33,162 bases of DNA from Bacteroidaceae bacterium (GCA_016302965.1 JAEDMP010000020.1:1-33162); one strand, 5' to 3'; numbered from the stretch's first letter, positions 1 to 8,462 are shown. Notes: generated from the sequence alone by a model not told the origin. Numbers and translations: made by a program.

Positions 1-1
1 T

Positions 2-412
2 TCCGGTCGTTGGGGACAATGGTTCCGCAAGCGTCGTGCCAGAAAATTGTTCGCAAAGACCGGGCGTAAGGAACTCTATCAGCGCAGTGAGGATATGTTG
101 AGGGCCACCAATGCAGACACCAGTACCCACTGGGCGAAGTTGTCGTTCAGTGGCAGCAAATATCTCATCAATCGCCATCTTTATGACCAGACTGTCTATC
201 TTGATTTCTGTGGTATCCAGGTGCCAGCTCCAGCTGGCTACGATCAAGTGCTGCGCATTTGGTATGGAGACGACTATATGACTCCCCGTCAGGCACCTAA
301 CAGCCATGGCTCACTCGTGGTAGATACAGAGAGGAGCTATTTTGAAGTGGCTCCAGAAGTGTTCAAATCATACAAAAGACGCCTCTTTTCCTCAATCTTT
401 CCTGTGAAATAA
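2..412 (+). CDS. LicD-family protein, C-terminal part (5' end outside window)
   Basis: The frame is open to the left edge (the first in-frame residues read SGRWGQWFRKRR), so this is the last ~136 residues of a longer gene; an internal TTG at 47 is not a credible start. The tail has the C-terminal signature I associate with LicD/fukutin-type nucleotidyltransferases: a substrate-like beta segment (YLDFCGIQVPAPAGYD), then a Leu-x-x-x-Tyr-Gly-Asp-Asp-Tyr motif followed by Pro and a His in SHGS. Such proteins transfer phosphocholine or similar phospho-substituents to surface glycans. The catalytic N-terminal half is not visible, so substrate and activity cannot be judged. No clear terminator follows the stop. 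Confidence 0.7.
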   Translation, partial: SGRWGQWFRKRRARKLFAKTGRKELYQRSEDMLRATNADTSTHWAKLSFSGSKYLINRHLYDQTVYLDFCGIQVPAPAGYDQVLRIWYGDDYMTPRQAPNSHGSLVVDTERSYFEVAPEVFKSYKRRLFSSIFPVK

Positions 413-695
413 TTTTATCATCAGCGTGTGATTGCATCCCGCTTTCCTGTTTGGAATGCGGCACAATACCTGTATGGATTGTTTTGCAGTGCAGAATATG
501 AAACGGAAGAGGTTTTCAGACAAAATCAAGATGGGGTTCGGCAACAATCTCAGATGGCCTGTCCATGAATATTTCCGTATCCAGTTCCAATCTGTCCGTC
601 TCTTCCATCATCAAGCGGGATTATCCTCTTGTTATCCGGTTTGCCATCACAAAATGAGAAAAAAATAGCTCCAGTATCAGATTTAAGGGCAAATA
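413..695. other. Intergenic stretch with no recognisable gene
   Basis: About 280 bases between the LicD-like gene and the btu promoter. Small frames exist on both strands (for example 432-668 + and 550-831 -), but none has protein-like composition, a convincing start or a recognisable domain, and the minus-strand ones run into the riboswitch. A weak bulged hairpin (GCATCC with GGAATGC, about 444-470) follows the LicD-like stop without a T-tract. Confidence 0.5.
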
Positions 696-727
696 TTTGG
701 TGGGACGGAAAGGAATTTGTAACTTTG
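696..727 (+). promoter_or_regulatory. Bacteroidetes-type promoter of the B12 uptake locus
   Basis: TTTG at 696-699 and TAACTTTG at 720-727 are separated by 20 nt, which matches the Bacteroidetes -33/-7 consensus. Initiation would fall around 733-736, immediately ahead of the riboswitch. Confidence 0.75.
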
Positions 728-734
728 CAGCGCA

Positions 735-897
735 ATTGGTTCGCCCGAGTGGCGAATAATAGGGAATGGGGTAAGAATCCCCAACAGTCCCGCTGCTGTA
801 TTTCGTCCTTTTGGGGCAAACAAAACGTCACTGAGTGATTCTTCGGGAAGACGTTTGCCGCCAGACGATAAGTCAGAAGACCTGCCGTTGCCTACGT
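735..897 (+). promoter_or_regulatory. Cobalamin riboswitch
   Basis: The core shows the conserved blocks of the AdoCbl/cobalamin aptamer in order: AATAGGGAA, then GGTAAGAATCC, then ACAGTCCCGCTGCTGTA (about 755-800), later CACTGAGTGATT with CGGGAAG (about 830-850), and the B12 box AAGTCAGAAGACCTGCC at 870-886. The box has one change (GAA for the usual GGA). It follows the promoter at once and precedes a corrinoid receptor gene, so cobamide should repress the locus. A possible expression-platform hairpin lies at about 898-928 (TGTCC pairing with GGACA). The exact 5' and 3' limits of the aptamer are estimates. Confidence 0.9.
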
Positions 898-966
898 CTT
901 GTCCGTACCTCGAGGAAAGGTTGGACAGAGAAACAAAACATCCATCAACCAAGAATCACCCTACGA

Positions 967-2997
967 ATGATTTCCAACAAAAGGATGAAAACGGGGCTGA
1001 TTGCCGTGCTGGCTGCGACCACCATCTGTTCCTTCGGAGCCGATGACCGCAAGACATCCGACATACCTCCCACCCACAGTTCCCCCTTCGATACGCTGCA
1101 GCATATCAAAGAGGTGGTGATTACCGCCAAGGCTGCCGGACGTGAACTCATGCCCGCACAACATCTGCAGGCCAAACAACTCGAACAGTTGGGAAGCCAG
1201 TCGGTGGCCGACGCCTTGCGTTATTTCGCCGGACTGCAGGTGAAAGACTACGGAGGGGTAGGAGGTATCAAGACCGTGAACATCAGGAGCATGGGCACCA
1301 ACCATCTTGGTGTCTATTATGACGGGGTGGAACTGGGAAACGCCCAAAACGGACAGACCGACCTGGGGCAGCTCTCGCTCGATAACGTAGAAGAAATCAG
1401 CCTCTACCATGGTCAGAAGAACAGTCTGCTGCAGACCGCGGCCGACTTCACCAAGGCGGGCAGCGTCTATATCAGAACCCGTAAACCCCAGTTCGACGGT
1501 GCGAGGCGCTTCAATCTCAAGGCGAGAGTGAAGTACGGAGCCAGCGACCTCATTGACGGATCGCTGCTCTGGGAACGGAAGATTGGAAAGAAGATGTCTG
1601 CCAGCATGAGTATCGGTGCACTGAAATCGTCGGGCAAATACCGCTTCAGATACAAGCGGAAGAACGCTGACGGCAGTATCGCCTACGACACCACCGCCGT
1701 AAGACAGAACGGCGGCATCTGGGCCTTCCGGTTAGAGCGCAACGTCTTCGGACATCTGCCACGGGGACAGTGGAACATGAAGTTCTACAGTTACAACTCC
1801 GAGCGCGGCATACCCGGTGCCATCGTGAACAATGTGTGGCGCAGAGGTGAGCGGCAGTGGGACCACAACCATTTCCTGCAAGCGTCCGTACAGCATCTGC
1901 TGTTGCCACGTCTCACCTCGAAACTGGTGGCCAAATACGGCTACTATAACACCCGCTACGTGAACAATGACAGTACGAAGATGCGCATCGATAACCGATA
2001 CAAACAGAAGGAGTTCTATCTCTCGTCGGCCAACCTCTATGCGCTTTCCGAACAGTGGACCGCCTCGCTGAGTTACGACTACCACTGGAGTTATCTCGAC
2101 TCCGACATGCGCAACTTCTCGTCTCCCACGAGACACGCCCATGCCCTCGCCCTCGCCACCGCCTGGCACCAGGACTGGATGGATGTGCAGGCCAGTGTGG
2201 TTGGCTCCTGTGTGGATGACCGCGAACAGACCACCCGGGCGATGACCCCTGCCATCGTGGTGAACGTATGGCCTTCGGGAAACAAGGATCTCGCCCTCAG
2301 GGTCTACGCCAAGAAGAGTTTCCGTATGCCGACGTTCAACGACCTTTATTATACAGAGGTGGGCAATGCCATGCTCAAACCCGAATCGGCCATCCAGTAT
2401 GATGCCGGATTCACCCTCGGACATCAGTGGCAGCAGGGACTGATACGCATGGCAAGCCTGCAGGCCGATGTCTACTATAACAGCGTGCATGACAAGATTG
2501 TGGCCTATCCCAAGGGAGAACAGTTCCGATGGACGATGCTCAACCTGGGCAAGGTACACATTACGGGAGTGGATGTCCAGGCTGCCGCCACTGCGCAGCC
2601 CGCCCCTAAGCTGTCGTTGACCGCCCGTCTGCAATATACCTGGCAGCGTGCCATCGACGTGACCGACCCCGCCACCTCCTATTACCGCGACCAGATACCC
2701 TATATCCCCTGGCACAGCGGTTCGGCCACACTGACCATCGGATGGGGTAGGGCAGAGTTGAACTACAGTTTCATCTATGCCGGAGAACGCTACAGCCAGC
2801 AGGAGAATATCTATACCAACCATCTGGAACCCTGGTATACAAGCGACCTCTCTGTGGCCTATCGGCAACCCCTCGGCAAGACCACCGCCCGACTGAGTCT
2901 GCAGGTGAACAACCTCTTCAGTCAGGACTATGATGTGATACTCAACTATCCGATGCCCAAGCGAAACGCCAACGTGACACTGACCTTCGAAGTATAA
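967..2997 (+). CDS. btuB: BtuB-like TonB-dependent corrinoid receptor
   Basis: Outer-membrane beta-barrel receptor, 676 residues from the ATG at 967. The longer frame from 835 overlaps the riboswitch and is not the start; the ATG at 985 (MKTGLIAVLAATTICSFG) is an alternative. A signal peptide is followed by a short TonB-box-like segment (IKEVVITA). Next is a plug domain with VADALRYFAGLQV and the VNIRSMGTNHLGVYYDGVEL block, then many amphipathic Tyr-rich strands ending in a hydrophobic strand (NVTLTFEV) suitable for barrel insertion. No N-terminal carboxypeptidase-like extension of the SusC type is present, and the length suits BtuB rather than SusC. Preceded by a cobalamin riboswitch and followed after 18 nt by a BtuG-like lipoprotein, so uptake of vitamin B12 or related cobamides is the most likely role. 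Confidence 0.88.
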   Translation: MISNKRMKTGLIAVLAATTICSFGADDRKTSDIPPTHSSPFDTLQHIKEVVITAKAAGRELMPAQHLQAKQLEQLGSQSVADALRYFAGLQVKDYGGVGGIKTVNIRSMGTNHLGVYYDGVELGNAQNGQTDLGQLSLDNVEEISLYHGQKNSLLQTAADFTKAGSVYIRTRKPQFDGARRFNLKARVKYGASDLIDGSLLWERKIGKKMSASMSIGALKSSGKYRFRYKRKNADGSIAYDTTAVRQNGGIWAFRLERNVFGHLPRGQWNMKFYSYNSERGIPGAIVNNVWRRGERQWDHNHFLQASVQHLLLPRLTSKLVAKYGYYNTRYVNNDSTKMRIDNRYKQKEFYLSSANLYALSEQWTASLSYDYHWSYLDSDMRNFSSPTRHAHALALATAWHQDWMDVQASVVGSCVDDREQTTRAMTPAIVVNVWPSGNKDLALRVYAKKSFRMPTFNDLYYTEVGNAMLKPESAIQYDAGFTLGHQWQQGLIRMASLQADVYYNSVHDKIVAYPKGEQFRWTMLNLGKVHITGVDVQAAATAQPAPKLSLTARLQYTWQRAIDVTDPATSYYRDQIPYIPWHSGSATLTIGWGRAELNYSFIYAGERYSQQENIYTNHLEPWYTSDLSVAYRQPLGKTTARLSLQVNNLFSQDYDVILNYPMPKRNANVTLTFEV

Positions 2998-3015
2998 TAG
3001 AATAAGAAACAACAC

Positions 3016-5019
3016 ATGAAGAAGAACCATTATATTCTGGTCTCACTATGCCTCATGACACTGCTGCTGGCAGCAACAGCCTGTCGCAACGATGACTATG
3101 TGGTGCTCTCCGACACCCAGGCCTTGCCCCCCTCGACCATCCCTGCCGGACAGCTCAAGGGCATGTATGTGCTCTGTGAGGGCAATATGGGCAGTAACAA
3201 GGCATCAGTAGACTATCTCTATTTCGGCGATAGTCTGCAGCCCGCCGCCTACCACCGTAATATTTACGCAGAACGCAACCCCTCGGAAGTAAAGGAACTC
3301 GGTGATGTGGGCAATGACATCCAGATATATGGCAACCGACTATGGATGACCATCAACTGTTCGAACAAAGTAGAGGTGGCCACTGCCGACGGATGTCTGA
3401 AGATCGGCAAGGTGGATGTGCCTAACTGCCGTTATCTCGCCTTCAGCGGTGGATATGCCTACGTCAGCTCTTACGTGGGACCCGTACAGATGTCGGGCGA
3501 TGCCCCTCTGGGTAGAGTATATAAGGTGGATACGCTCACGCTGCAGAAGGTTGATTCGGTGGTGGTGGGCTACCAACCGGAAGAGATGGCTGTGGTTGAC
3601 GGACGGCTTTATGTGGCCAACAGTGGCGGCTATCGTGCCCCCAACTACGACCGCACGGTGAGCGTCATCGACCTTGACTCGTTCCGTGAGGTAGAGAAGA
3701 TAGACGTGGCTCCCAACCTGCACCGTCTGCGGGCCGACCGCTACGGACAGCTCTGGGTGAGTTCACGTGGCGACTATGCCTCCGTGCCTTCGCGCCTCTA
3801 TCTCATTGCCGCCGACGGAGCCGGACGGCGACTGCAGCCACAGATGTTCGACCTGCCAGTGAGCGACCTCTGCATCGTGGGTGACTCGCTCTACTTCATC
3901 GGTAACAGCAGCAGCAACACGCAGTCCCACCAACTGCAATCGGGTATCATCAATGTGAATACCCGCCAACAGGTGGCCTCAGCCATCACCCATGCCCCCG
4001 AACTGGAGGATATTGAACTGCCCTATGGCATCGTGGTGAATCCCGAGACGCGGGACTTCTATCTGATGGATGCCAAGAACTACGTATCGAGCGGACAACT
4101 CTTCCACTTCCTGGCCGACGGCAGTTTCGACTGGAAGGTTTGGACAGGAGATATTCCCACAGCAGCTGCCTTCGTGGGCAGCCGTCTCGATGTGGCCTAC
4201 CAGCCGATAGAGGAGGGAGGCAGCCGCTATATCCAGGCCGTAGACGAATATGTGCCTGCGCCGGGACAGTTTGTCAACACCATGCCAGCCTATGAAGAAG
4301 GCGACGATGCCCGGACGATGGCCGCCAAATGTACGGAGGCACTCGCAGGTGGCAAGGGCGGAACGGTCTGTCTCGGCGGCTATGGCGGCTACATCACCTT
4401 CCATTTTGACCATCGCATCAAGAATGTGGAGGGTGAATGCGACTTCTATATCGCCGGCAATGCCCACTCGGGTGCATCGGAGGCTGGCATTGTGATGGTG
4501 TCGATTGACGAGAACCGAAACGGAATACCCGACGACACCTGGTTTGAACTCAAGGGCAGTGCCGACGACGAAAAGCCTGAGGCGATGACCTATCATTATA
4601 CCGTCACTTACCAGCCTGCCTCCCTGGCCGATATCCCCTGGACCGACAGCAAGGGTAACATGGGGTTCATCTATCGCAACGGATTCCATCAGCAGGAGTA
4701 TTATCCGCAGTGGATCAAGGAGAACCTGAGTTTTACGGGTACGCTACTGCCGCCCAACGCCGTGAACCAGGGCACGGAAAAAGTTCCCTACTGGGTACTG
4801 GGCAGTTTTGGCTATGGATATGTTGACAATGCTGAGAACCGAAATCGTGAGGCGTGCAGTTTCGACATCGGATGGGCGGTGGATGAAAACCGCAAGCCCG
4901 TGAAACTGCCTGGAGCAGACTTCATCCGTGTCTATACGGCACTCAACCAGCAATGTGGTTGGATAGGCGAGACCTCGACGGAAATCACAGGGGCTGAAGA
5001 CCTGCATTTTCAGGAGTGA
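3016..5019 (+). CDS. BtuG-like beta-propeller surface lipoprotein with extra C-terminal module
   Basis: A 667-residue lipoprotein: signal peptide with lipobox TAC, Cys23, followed by R-N-D-D. Acidic residues just after the Cys resemble the Bacteroidetes lipoprotein export signal, so it probably sits on the cell surface. Residues about 45-420 read as a YncE-like propeller with repeated blades (YVLCEGNMG, VGYQPEEMAVVDGRLYVANSG, VSVIDLDSFREVEKI). This matches the architecture known for BtuG, which binds B12 over the BtuB pore. Residues about 430-667 form a second domain (GGTVCLGGYGGYITFHFDH, GIVMVSIDENRNGIPDDTW, CGWIGE) seen in Bacteroidetes 'cell surface protein' entries. Classical BtuG is near 350-400 residues, so this is a fused or extended form. 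It follows btuB by 18 nt. Corrinoid binding is inferred, not shown. Confidence 0.82.
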   Translation: MKKNHYILVSLCLMTLLLAATACRNDDYVVLSDTQALPPSTIPAGQLKGMYVLCEGNMGSNKASVDYLYFGDSLQPAAYHRNIYAERNPSEVKELGDVGNDIQIYGNRLWMTINCSNKVEVATADGCLKIGKVDVPNCRYLAFSGGYAYVSSYVGPVQMSGDAPLGRVYKVDTLTLQKVDSVVVGYQPEEMAVVDGRLYVANSGGYRAPNYDRTVSVIDLDSFREVEKIDVAPNLHRLRADRYGQLWVSSRGDYASVPSRLYLIAADGAGRRLQPQMFDLPVSDLCIVGDSLYFIGNSSSNTQSHQLQSGIINVNTRQQVASAITHAPELEDIELPYGIVVNPETRDFYLMDAKNYVSSGQLFHFLADGSFDWKVWTGDIPTAAAFVGSRLDVAYQPIEEGGSRYIQAVDEYVPAPGQFVNTMPAYEEGDDARTMAAKCTEALAGGKGGTVCLGGYGGYITFHFDHRIKNVEGECDFYIAGNAHSGASEAGIVMVSIDENRNGIPDDTWFELKGSADDEKPEAMTYHYTVTYQPASLADIPWTDSKGNMGFIYRNGFHQQEYYPQWIKENLSFTGTLLPPNAVNQGTEKVPYWVLGSFGYGYVDNAENRNREACSFDIGWAVDENRKPVKLPGADFIRVYTALNQQCGWIGETSTEITGAEDLHFQE

Positions 5020-5027
5020 ACCATCCG

Positions 5028-5058
5028 TCTCATTCGAGCATGAGAATTGATTTTTTTT
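5028..5058 (+). terminator. Weak hairpin and T-run between btuG-like gene and DUF4465 gene
   Basis: TCTCAT (5028-5033) pairs with ATGAGA (5040-5045) around TCGAGC, and after five more bases there is a run of eight T (5051-5058). The 6-bp stem is short and the spacing to the T-run is poor, so it may only reduce read-through inside the operon. Confidence 0.3.
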
Positions 5059-5078
5059 GTCAAATAATAAAAAAACGT

Positions 5079-5963
5079 ATGAAGAAACAGATTTACACAA
5101 TGATGGGGGCTGCCCTGATGGCAGCCATGACCCTGCCAGCAATGGCACAAAACACGATCGTCTCGTTTGAGAACCAGGCCCTCAATGAAGATGGTTACTG
5201 GATTGGTGAGGAGAACGAGAACGGCGTAAGCGACGGCTATGGAGGTATGACCTATCCCTGCACCTATGAAGAGGGGGGACTGCGTTTCAATACCTCTTAC
5301 AGTGTCTTCTATTGGTCGGGATACGCCATCTCCAATCGTACGGAGACCACCTTCGAAAACATGACCCTCGACCAGTACAACAGTGCTGCAGGAAAGGCTC
5401 ACAGCGGCAACAACTATGCGATTGTATTCTCTTACGGACAGACGATGGACGTGACCGCAGAGAGCGGTTCGGTCATCAGCGGACTCTACTTCACCAATGC
5501 TGCTTATGCCCTGAATTCAGTACTCAACGGCGACCCTTATTCAGGTGATGCCTTCACCACTGGTGACTGGTTCAAGATGACGGTGACGGGCTATGGCAGC
5601 AACGGAGAGAAAACAGGCGAAGTAGAGACCTATCTCGCTGACTACCGTTCGGAGAATGCCGCTGAACATGATTATGTGAAAGACTGGCAGTGGCTCGACC
5701 TTAGTTCACTTGGCACTGTGAAGAGCATTACCTTCACACTCTCCAGCTCGCGTACCGGTGATTTTGGCATGAACACTCCCAACTATGTATGCATCGATGA
5801 CGTGACCTTACCTGTTTCTACCAGTGTCAACAGTCTGAATAACAACAGTAGCAACCATGTAGTAAAGAGCTATAACCTGAAGGGTTACGGACAGCAGAAT
5901 GGTCGTGGACTGACGCTGCAGAAGATGGCTGACGGATCTGTACGCAAGGTCATCCTGAAATAA
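5079..5963 (+). CDS. Secreted DUF4465 protein of the B12 locus
   Basis: 294 residues from the ATG at 5079 (MKKQIYTMMGAAL), which gives a clean signal peptide ending AMAQ; the frame from 5016 adds a non-signal extension and is not preferred. The mature part matches DUF4465: an early FENQ/NEDGYWIGEENENG block, a Tyr-rich middle (YAIVFSYGQ), a W-x-x-x-x-G block and a late YVCIDDVTL strand. It has a signal-peptidase-I-type leader and no lipobox. The C-terminal ~30 residues (SYNLKG, GRGLTLQ, RKVILK) resemble a short Por/type IX sorting tail. It follows the BtuG-like gene by 59 nt and precedes the BtuF-like gene by 11 nt, so a corrinoid-binding or accessory role at the surface is inferred. Whether it belongs to the BtuH family of B12 binders cannot be decided by eye. 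Confidence 0.75.
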   Translation: MKKQIYTMMGAALMAAMTLPAMAQNTIVSFENQALNEDGYWIGEENENGVSDGYGGMTYPCTYEEGGLRFNTSYSVFYWSGYAISNRTETTFENMTLDQYNSAAGKAHSGNNYAIVFSYGQTMDVTAESGSVISGLYFTNAAYALNSVLNGDPYSGDAFTTGDWFKMTVTGYGSNGEKTGEVETYLADYRSENAAEHDYVKDWQWLDLSSLGTVKSITFTLSSSRTGDFGMNTPNYVCIDDVTLPVSTSVNSLNNNSSNHVVKSYNLKGYGQQNGRGLTLQKMADGSVRKVILK

Positions 5964-5974
5964 ATTGGTTTTCT

Positions 5975-7117
5975 ATGAATAGCAAGGTGATATATTTTTA
6001 TATCATTGCAGCAGTCTCGCTCTGTTTCTCTTGTGGAGGTCGTTCGACCTCTGTGGGAGAGCAGGGCGACACGCTTTTCCTGCAGCATGCCGAACTGCTG
6101 CGCATGGTGCGCTGTGACGATTATGTGAAGGTGGAGGTGGACAATCCCTGGCATCCGGGCAAAAAGCTTCACACCTATTATCTGGTTCCTGCCTCTATTG
6201 CTGATGATATCCGGCAGCAACTGGCCACCCAGGGTACGGTGGTCACAGTGCCGCTCCAGCGGACTGTGGCCTTCAGCACCGTACATGGCAATCTTGTGGC
6301 CGACATGCTCGGATGCGAGTCGCAGTTAGTGGGTATGGCTGATGTGGAGTTTGTGCATGCCCCACGGCTGAAACAACTCTGCCAGCAGGGTAGGGTACAG
6401 CATGTAGGCAGTTCGCTCAGCCCCAACATCGAGCAGCTGCTCACCCTCCATCCCGATGCCATCCTGCTTTCGCCCTTCGACAACAATGGCGGTTATGGCA
6501 AGGTGGGCGAACTAGGCATCCCGCTCATCGAGTGTGCCGACTACATGGAAGAAACACCGATAGCAAGGGCCGAATGGATGAAGTTCTACGGACTGCTCTT
6601 CGGCGAGGAGCAACGGGCCGACTCGCTCTTCCACGTTGTGGACAGTTGCTATCAGAAACTGGTTTCGCTGGCCGCAGAGGCTGCCTCGTGCCCCACGGTG
6701 CTGATGGACAAGATGACGGGTAGTGTCTGGTATGTGCCCGGAGGCAGGAGCACCATGGGCACCATGCTCAGCGACGCCCATATCCGTTACGTCTTTGCCG
6801 ACGATACTCATTCGGGCAGTGTAGCCCTTCCCTTTGAACGGGTGCTTGCCCAAGCGGCGGACGCTTCCCTCTGGTTCCTCCGCTATGCGAGTCATCCAGA
6901 ACAGGGTTATGCGCTGCAGACTCTCCGCTCCGAACATCCCGGCTACAGCCAGTTTGCAGCCCTGCGTCAGGGTTGCTGCTACGGCTGCGACACACGCACC
7001 AGCCTGTTCTTTGACGAAACCCCCTTCCGTCCCGACTGGCTGCTGCGCGACTTTGTCACCATCGCCCATCCCGAACTCCAACTCGGAGCACCGAAATATT
7101 TCTTGCCTATTCCCTGA
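5975..7117 (+). CDS. btuF: BtuF-like periplasmic substrate-binding lipoprotein
   Basis: 380 residues. The signal peptide ends in a lipobox (CFSC, Cys20) followed by G-G-R-S without acidic residues, which fits retention on the periplasmic side, unlike the BtuG-like protein. The body is a type III (helical-backbone) periplasmic binding protein: PLQRTVAFSTVHGNL opens lobe 1, then MLGCESQLVGMAD, VGSSLSPNIEQLLTLHPDAIL, then the interlobe helix and lobe 2 with VLMDKMTGSVWYVPGGRSTMGTML. In this family the protein delivers B12, haem or ferrisiderophore to a FecCD permease. Cobamide is favoured here because of the riboswitch and btuB upstream. It overlaps nothing and is separated from the permease by a 68-nt repeat-rich gap. 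Confidence 0.83.
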   Translation: MNSKVIYFYIIAAVSLCFSCGGRSTSVGEQGDTLFLQHAELLRMVRCDDYVKVEVDNPWHPGKKLHTYYLVPASIADDIRQQLATQGTVVTVPLQRTVAFSTVHGNLVADMLGCESQLVGMADVEFVHAPRLKQLCQQGRVQHVGSSLSPNIEQLLTLHPDAILLSPFDNNGGYGKVGELGIPLIECADYMEETPIARAEWMKFYGLLFGEEQRADSLFHVVDSCYQKLVSLAAEAASCPTVLMDKMTGSVWYVPGGRSTMGTMLSDAHIRYVFADDTHSGSVALPFERVLAQAADASLWFLRYASHPEQGYALQTLRSEHPGYSQFAALRQGCCYGCDTRTSLFFDETPFRPDWLLRDFVTIAHPELQLGAPKYFLPIP

Positions 7118-7183
7118 TCAATCGAATCCTGTCCGCTGATCAATCCAATCCTGTCAGCAGGCCAACCCAATCCCGATCTGTCC
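7114..7183 (+). repeat. Imperfect ~22-bp tandem repeats between btuF and btuC
   Basis: CTGATCAATCGAATCCTGTC at 7114-7133 is repeated as CTGATCAATCCAATCCTGTC at 7136-7155 with one mismatch, and a decayed third unit (GGCCAACCCAATCCCGATCTGTCC) reaches 7183, three bases before the btuC start at 7186. The first unit overlaps the btuF stop codon. Confidence 0.8.
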
Positions 7184-7185
7184 CC

Positions 7186-8181
7186 ATGAAACTGCTTTTT
7201 TTCTCCCTGCTCATCCCCCTGCTTTTCGCCCTGAACCTGACGGTGGGTTCGGTGGACATCCCCCTGTCGGCCATTCTCCGTCTGCTTGGCGGCGAGGGAG
7301 CAGCCGACCAACCTGTGTGGCATTATATCGTCATGGAGAGCCGCCTCCCCCAGGCACTGACCGCCCTGTTGGCCGGTAGCGGTCTTGGCGTGAGCGGTTT
7401 GCTCTTGCAGACTCTCTTCCGAAATCCTTTGGCCGACCCTTCCATCTTTGGCATCAGCAGTGGATCGTCACTTGGGGTAGCGATGGTGGTGCTGTGGATG
7501 GGCGGCAGCATGAACGTAGGCTCCTGTTCGCTCAGCGGCACGGCGGCCATTCTGGCTGCGGCCCTCACGGGAGCAGTGGCGGTGATGGTGGTGATTCTCT
7601 TTTTCTCGTCGGTGGTGAGGGGCCATGCCGCCCTGCTCATCGTCGGTATCATGATTGGCTATCTCGCCTCGTCGGCCATCTCGCTGCTCAACTTTTTTGC
7701 CACCGAAGAAGGAGTCAAGTCGTATCTCGTTTGGGGAATGGGACATTTCGGAGGGGTGAGCATGCGGCAGATGCCTCTCTTTGCCGCCATTATGCTGGCT
7801 GGGCTTGCGTCCTCACTGCTCATGATGAAGCCGCTAAACGCACTGCTGCTGGGCGAGAGTTATGCCCGCAACCTTGGGTTCCGAATCCGGCAGTTGCGCT
7901 TCCTGTTACTGCTCATCACCGGTGTGCTCACGGCAGTCATTACCACCTTCTGTGGTCCCGTTGGCTTTCTCGGACTGGCGGTGCCACATCTCGCCAAATC
8001 CCTGCTCCACACCGACAACCACCGCATCCTGCTGCCTGCCACGGCTTTGGGTGGTGGGGTAGTGGCGCTCTTCTGCAACCTGCTCTGTGTACTCCCCTAC
8101 GACTTCGGCATGATTCCCCTGAATGCCGTTACGCCCCTCATCGGTGCGCCCGTCATCATCCATTATCTCTGCCGTCATTGA
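7186..8181 (+). CDS. btuC: BtuC-like FecCD-family ABC permease
   Basis: 331 residues, the usual size for FecCD permeases, with about nine or ten hydrophobic segments. Family landmarks in order: PLSAILRLLGG near the N-terminus, ESRLPQALTALLAGSGLGVSG (the RLPR-type block), QTLFRNPLADPSIFGISSGSSLG, a central LVWGMGHFGGVS, and late GPVGFLGLAVPHLAKSLL with HRILLPATALGGG. The protein would form the homodimeric channel receiving substrate from the BtuF-like lipoprotein. No ATP-binding (BtuD) gene follows: the next coding gene is uxaB after 404 bp. The ATPase must therefore be encoded elsewhere or be shared with another system. Confidence 0.9.
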   Translation: MKLLFFSLLIPLLFALNLTVGSVDIPLSAILRLLGGEGAADQPVWHYIVMESRLPQALTALLAGSGLGVSGLLLQTLFRNPLADPSIFGISSGSSLGVAMVVLWMGGSMNVGSCSLSGTAAILAAALTGAVAVMVVILFFSSVVRGHAALLIVGIMIGYLASSAISLLNFFATEEGVKSYLVWGMGHFGGVSMRQMPLFAAIMLAGLASSLLMMKPLNALLLGESYARNLGFRIRQLRFLLLLITGVLTAVITTFCGPVGFLGLAVPHLAKSLLHTDNHRILLPATALGGGVVALFCNLLCVLPYDFGMIPLNAVTPLIGAPVIIHYLCRH

Positions 8182-8378
8182 GCACGGCCGCTTCCTATCA
8201 GGCAGGTAGATTCATCTATTTATTTGAAAGTTGTATCTATTTTATTTGGGCTTTTTTCAGGCGTATTGTAACTACAAAATCGTAATCAGATGAAAATAAT
8301 CTATAGGCGGACGACCGTAATTTGTATTTATAAAATGCCGGAAATAAGGTCGCTTTATTTTAATGATGTAATCGACAT

Positions 8379-8418
8379 TATGATAAATAGGGCTTTTCAG
8401 TATTCTCTATTTATCATA
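8379..8418. repeat. Perfect 12-bp inverted repeat upstream of uxaB
   Basis: TATGATAAATAG at 8379-8390 is exactly complementary to CTATTTATCATA at 8407-8418, with a 16-nt spacer. It lies about 45 bp upstream of the predicted -33 element of uxaB. It could be an operator pair or an RNA hairpin ending the btu transcript; there is no adjacent T-tract. Confidence 0.7.
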
Positions 8419-8462
8419 GCCGTAAACGTTATCGCGTTATTTTTCTGAAAAAACTTGGATTT

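Noticed and set aside
429..695. Possible small genes or a LicD-linked element between 413 and 695
   Set aside because: Frames on both strands are short, with odd composition (Cys/His/Phe-rich) and no motif or start context.
835..966. Upstream extension of the btuB frame to an ATG at 835
   Set aside because: It lies in the riboswitch, including the B12 box, and would hide the signal peptide; the start is placed at 967 (or 985).
7494..8285. 263-codon + frame overlapping btuC as a possible btuD
   Set aside because: It lacks Walker A, the ABC signature and Walker B, and is an out-of-frame shadow of the permease.
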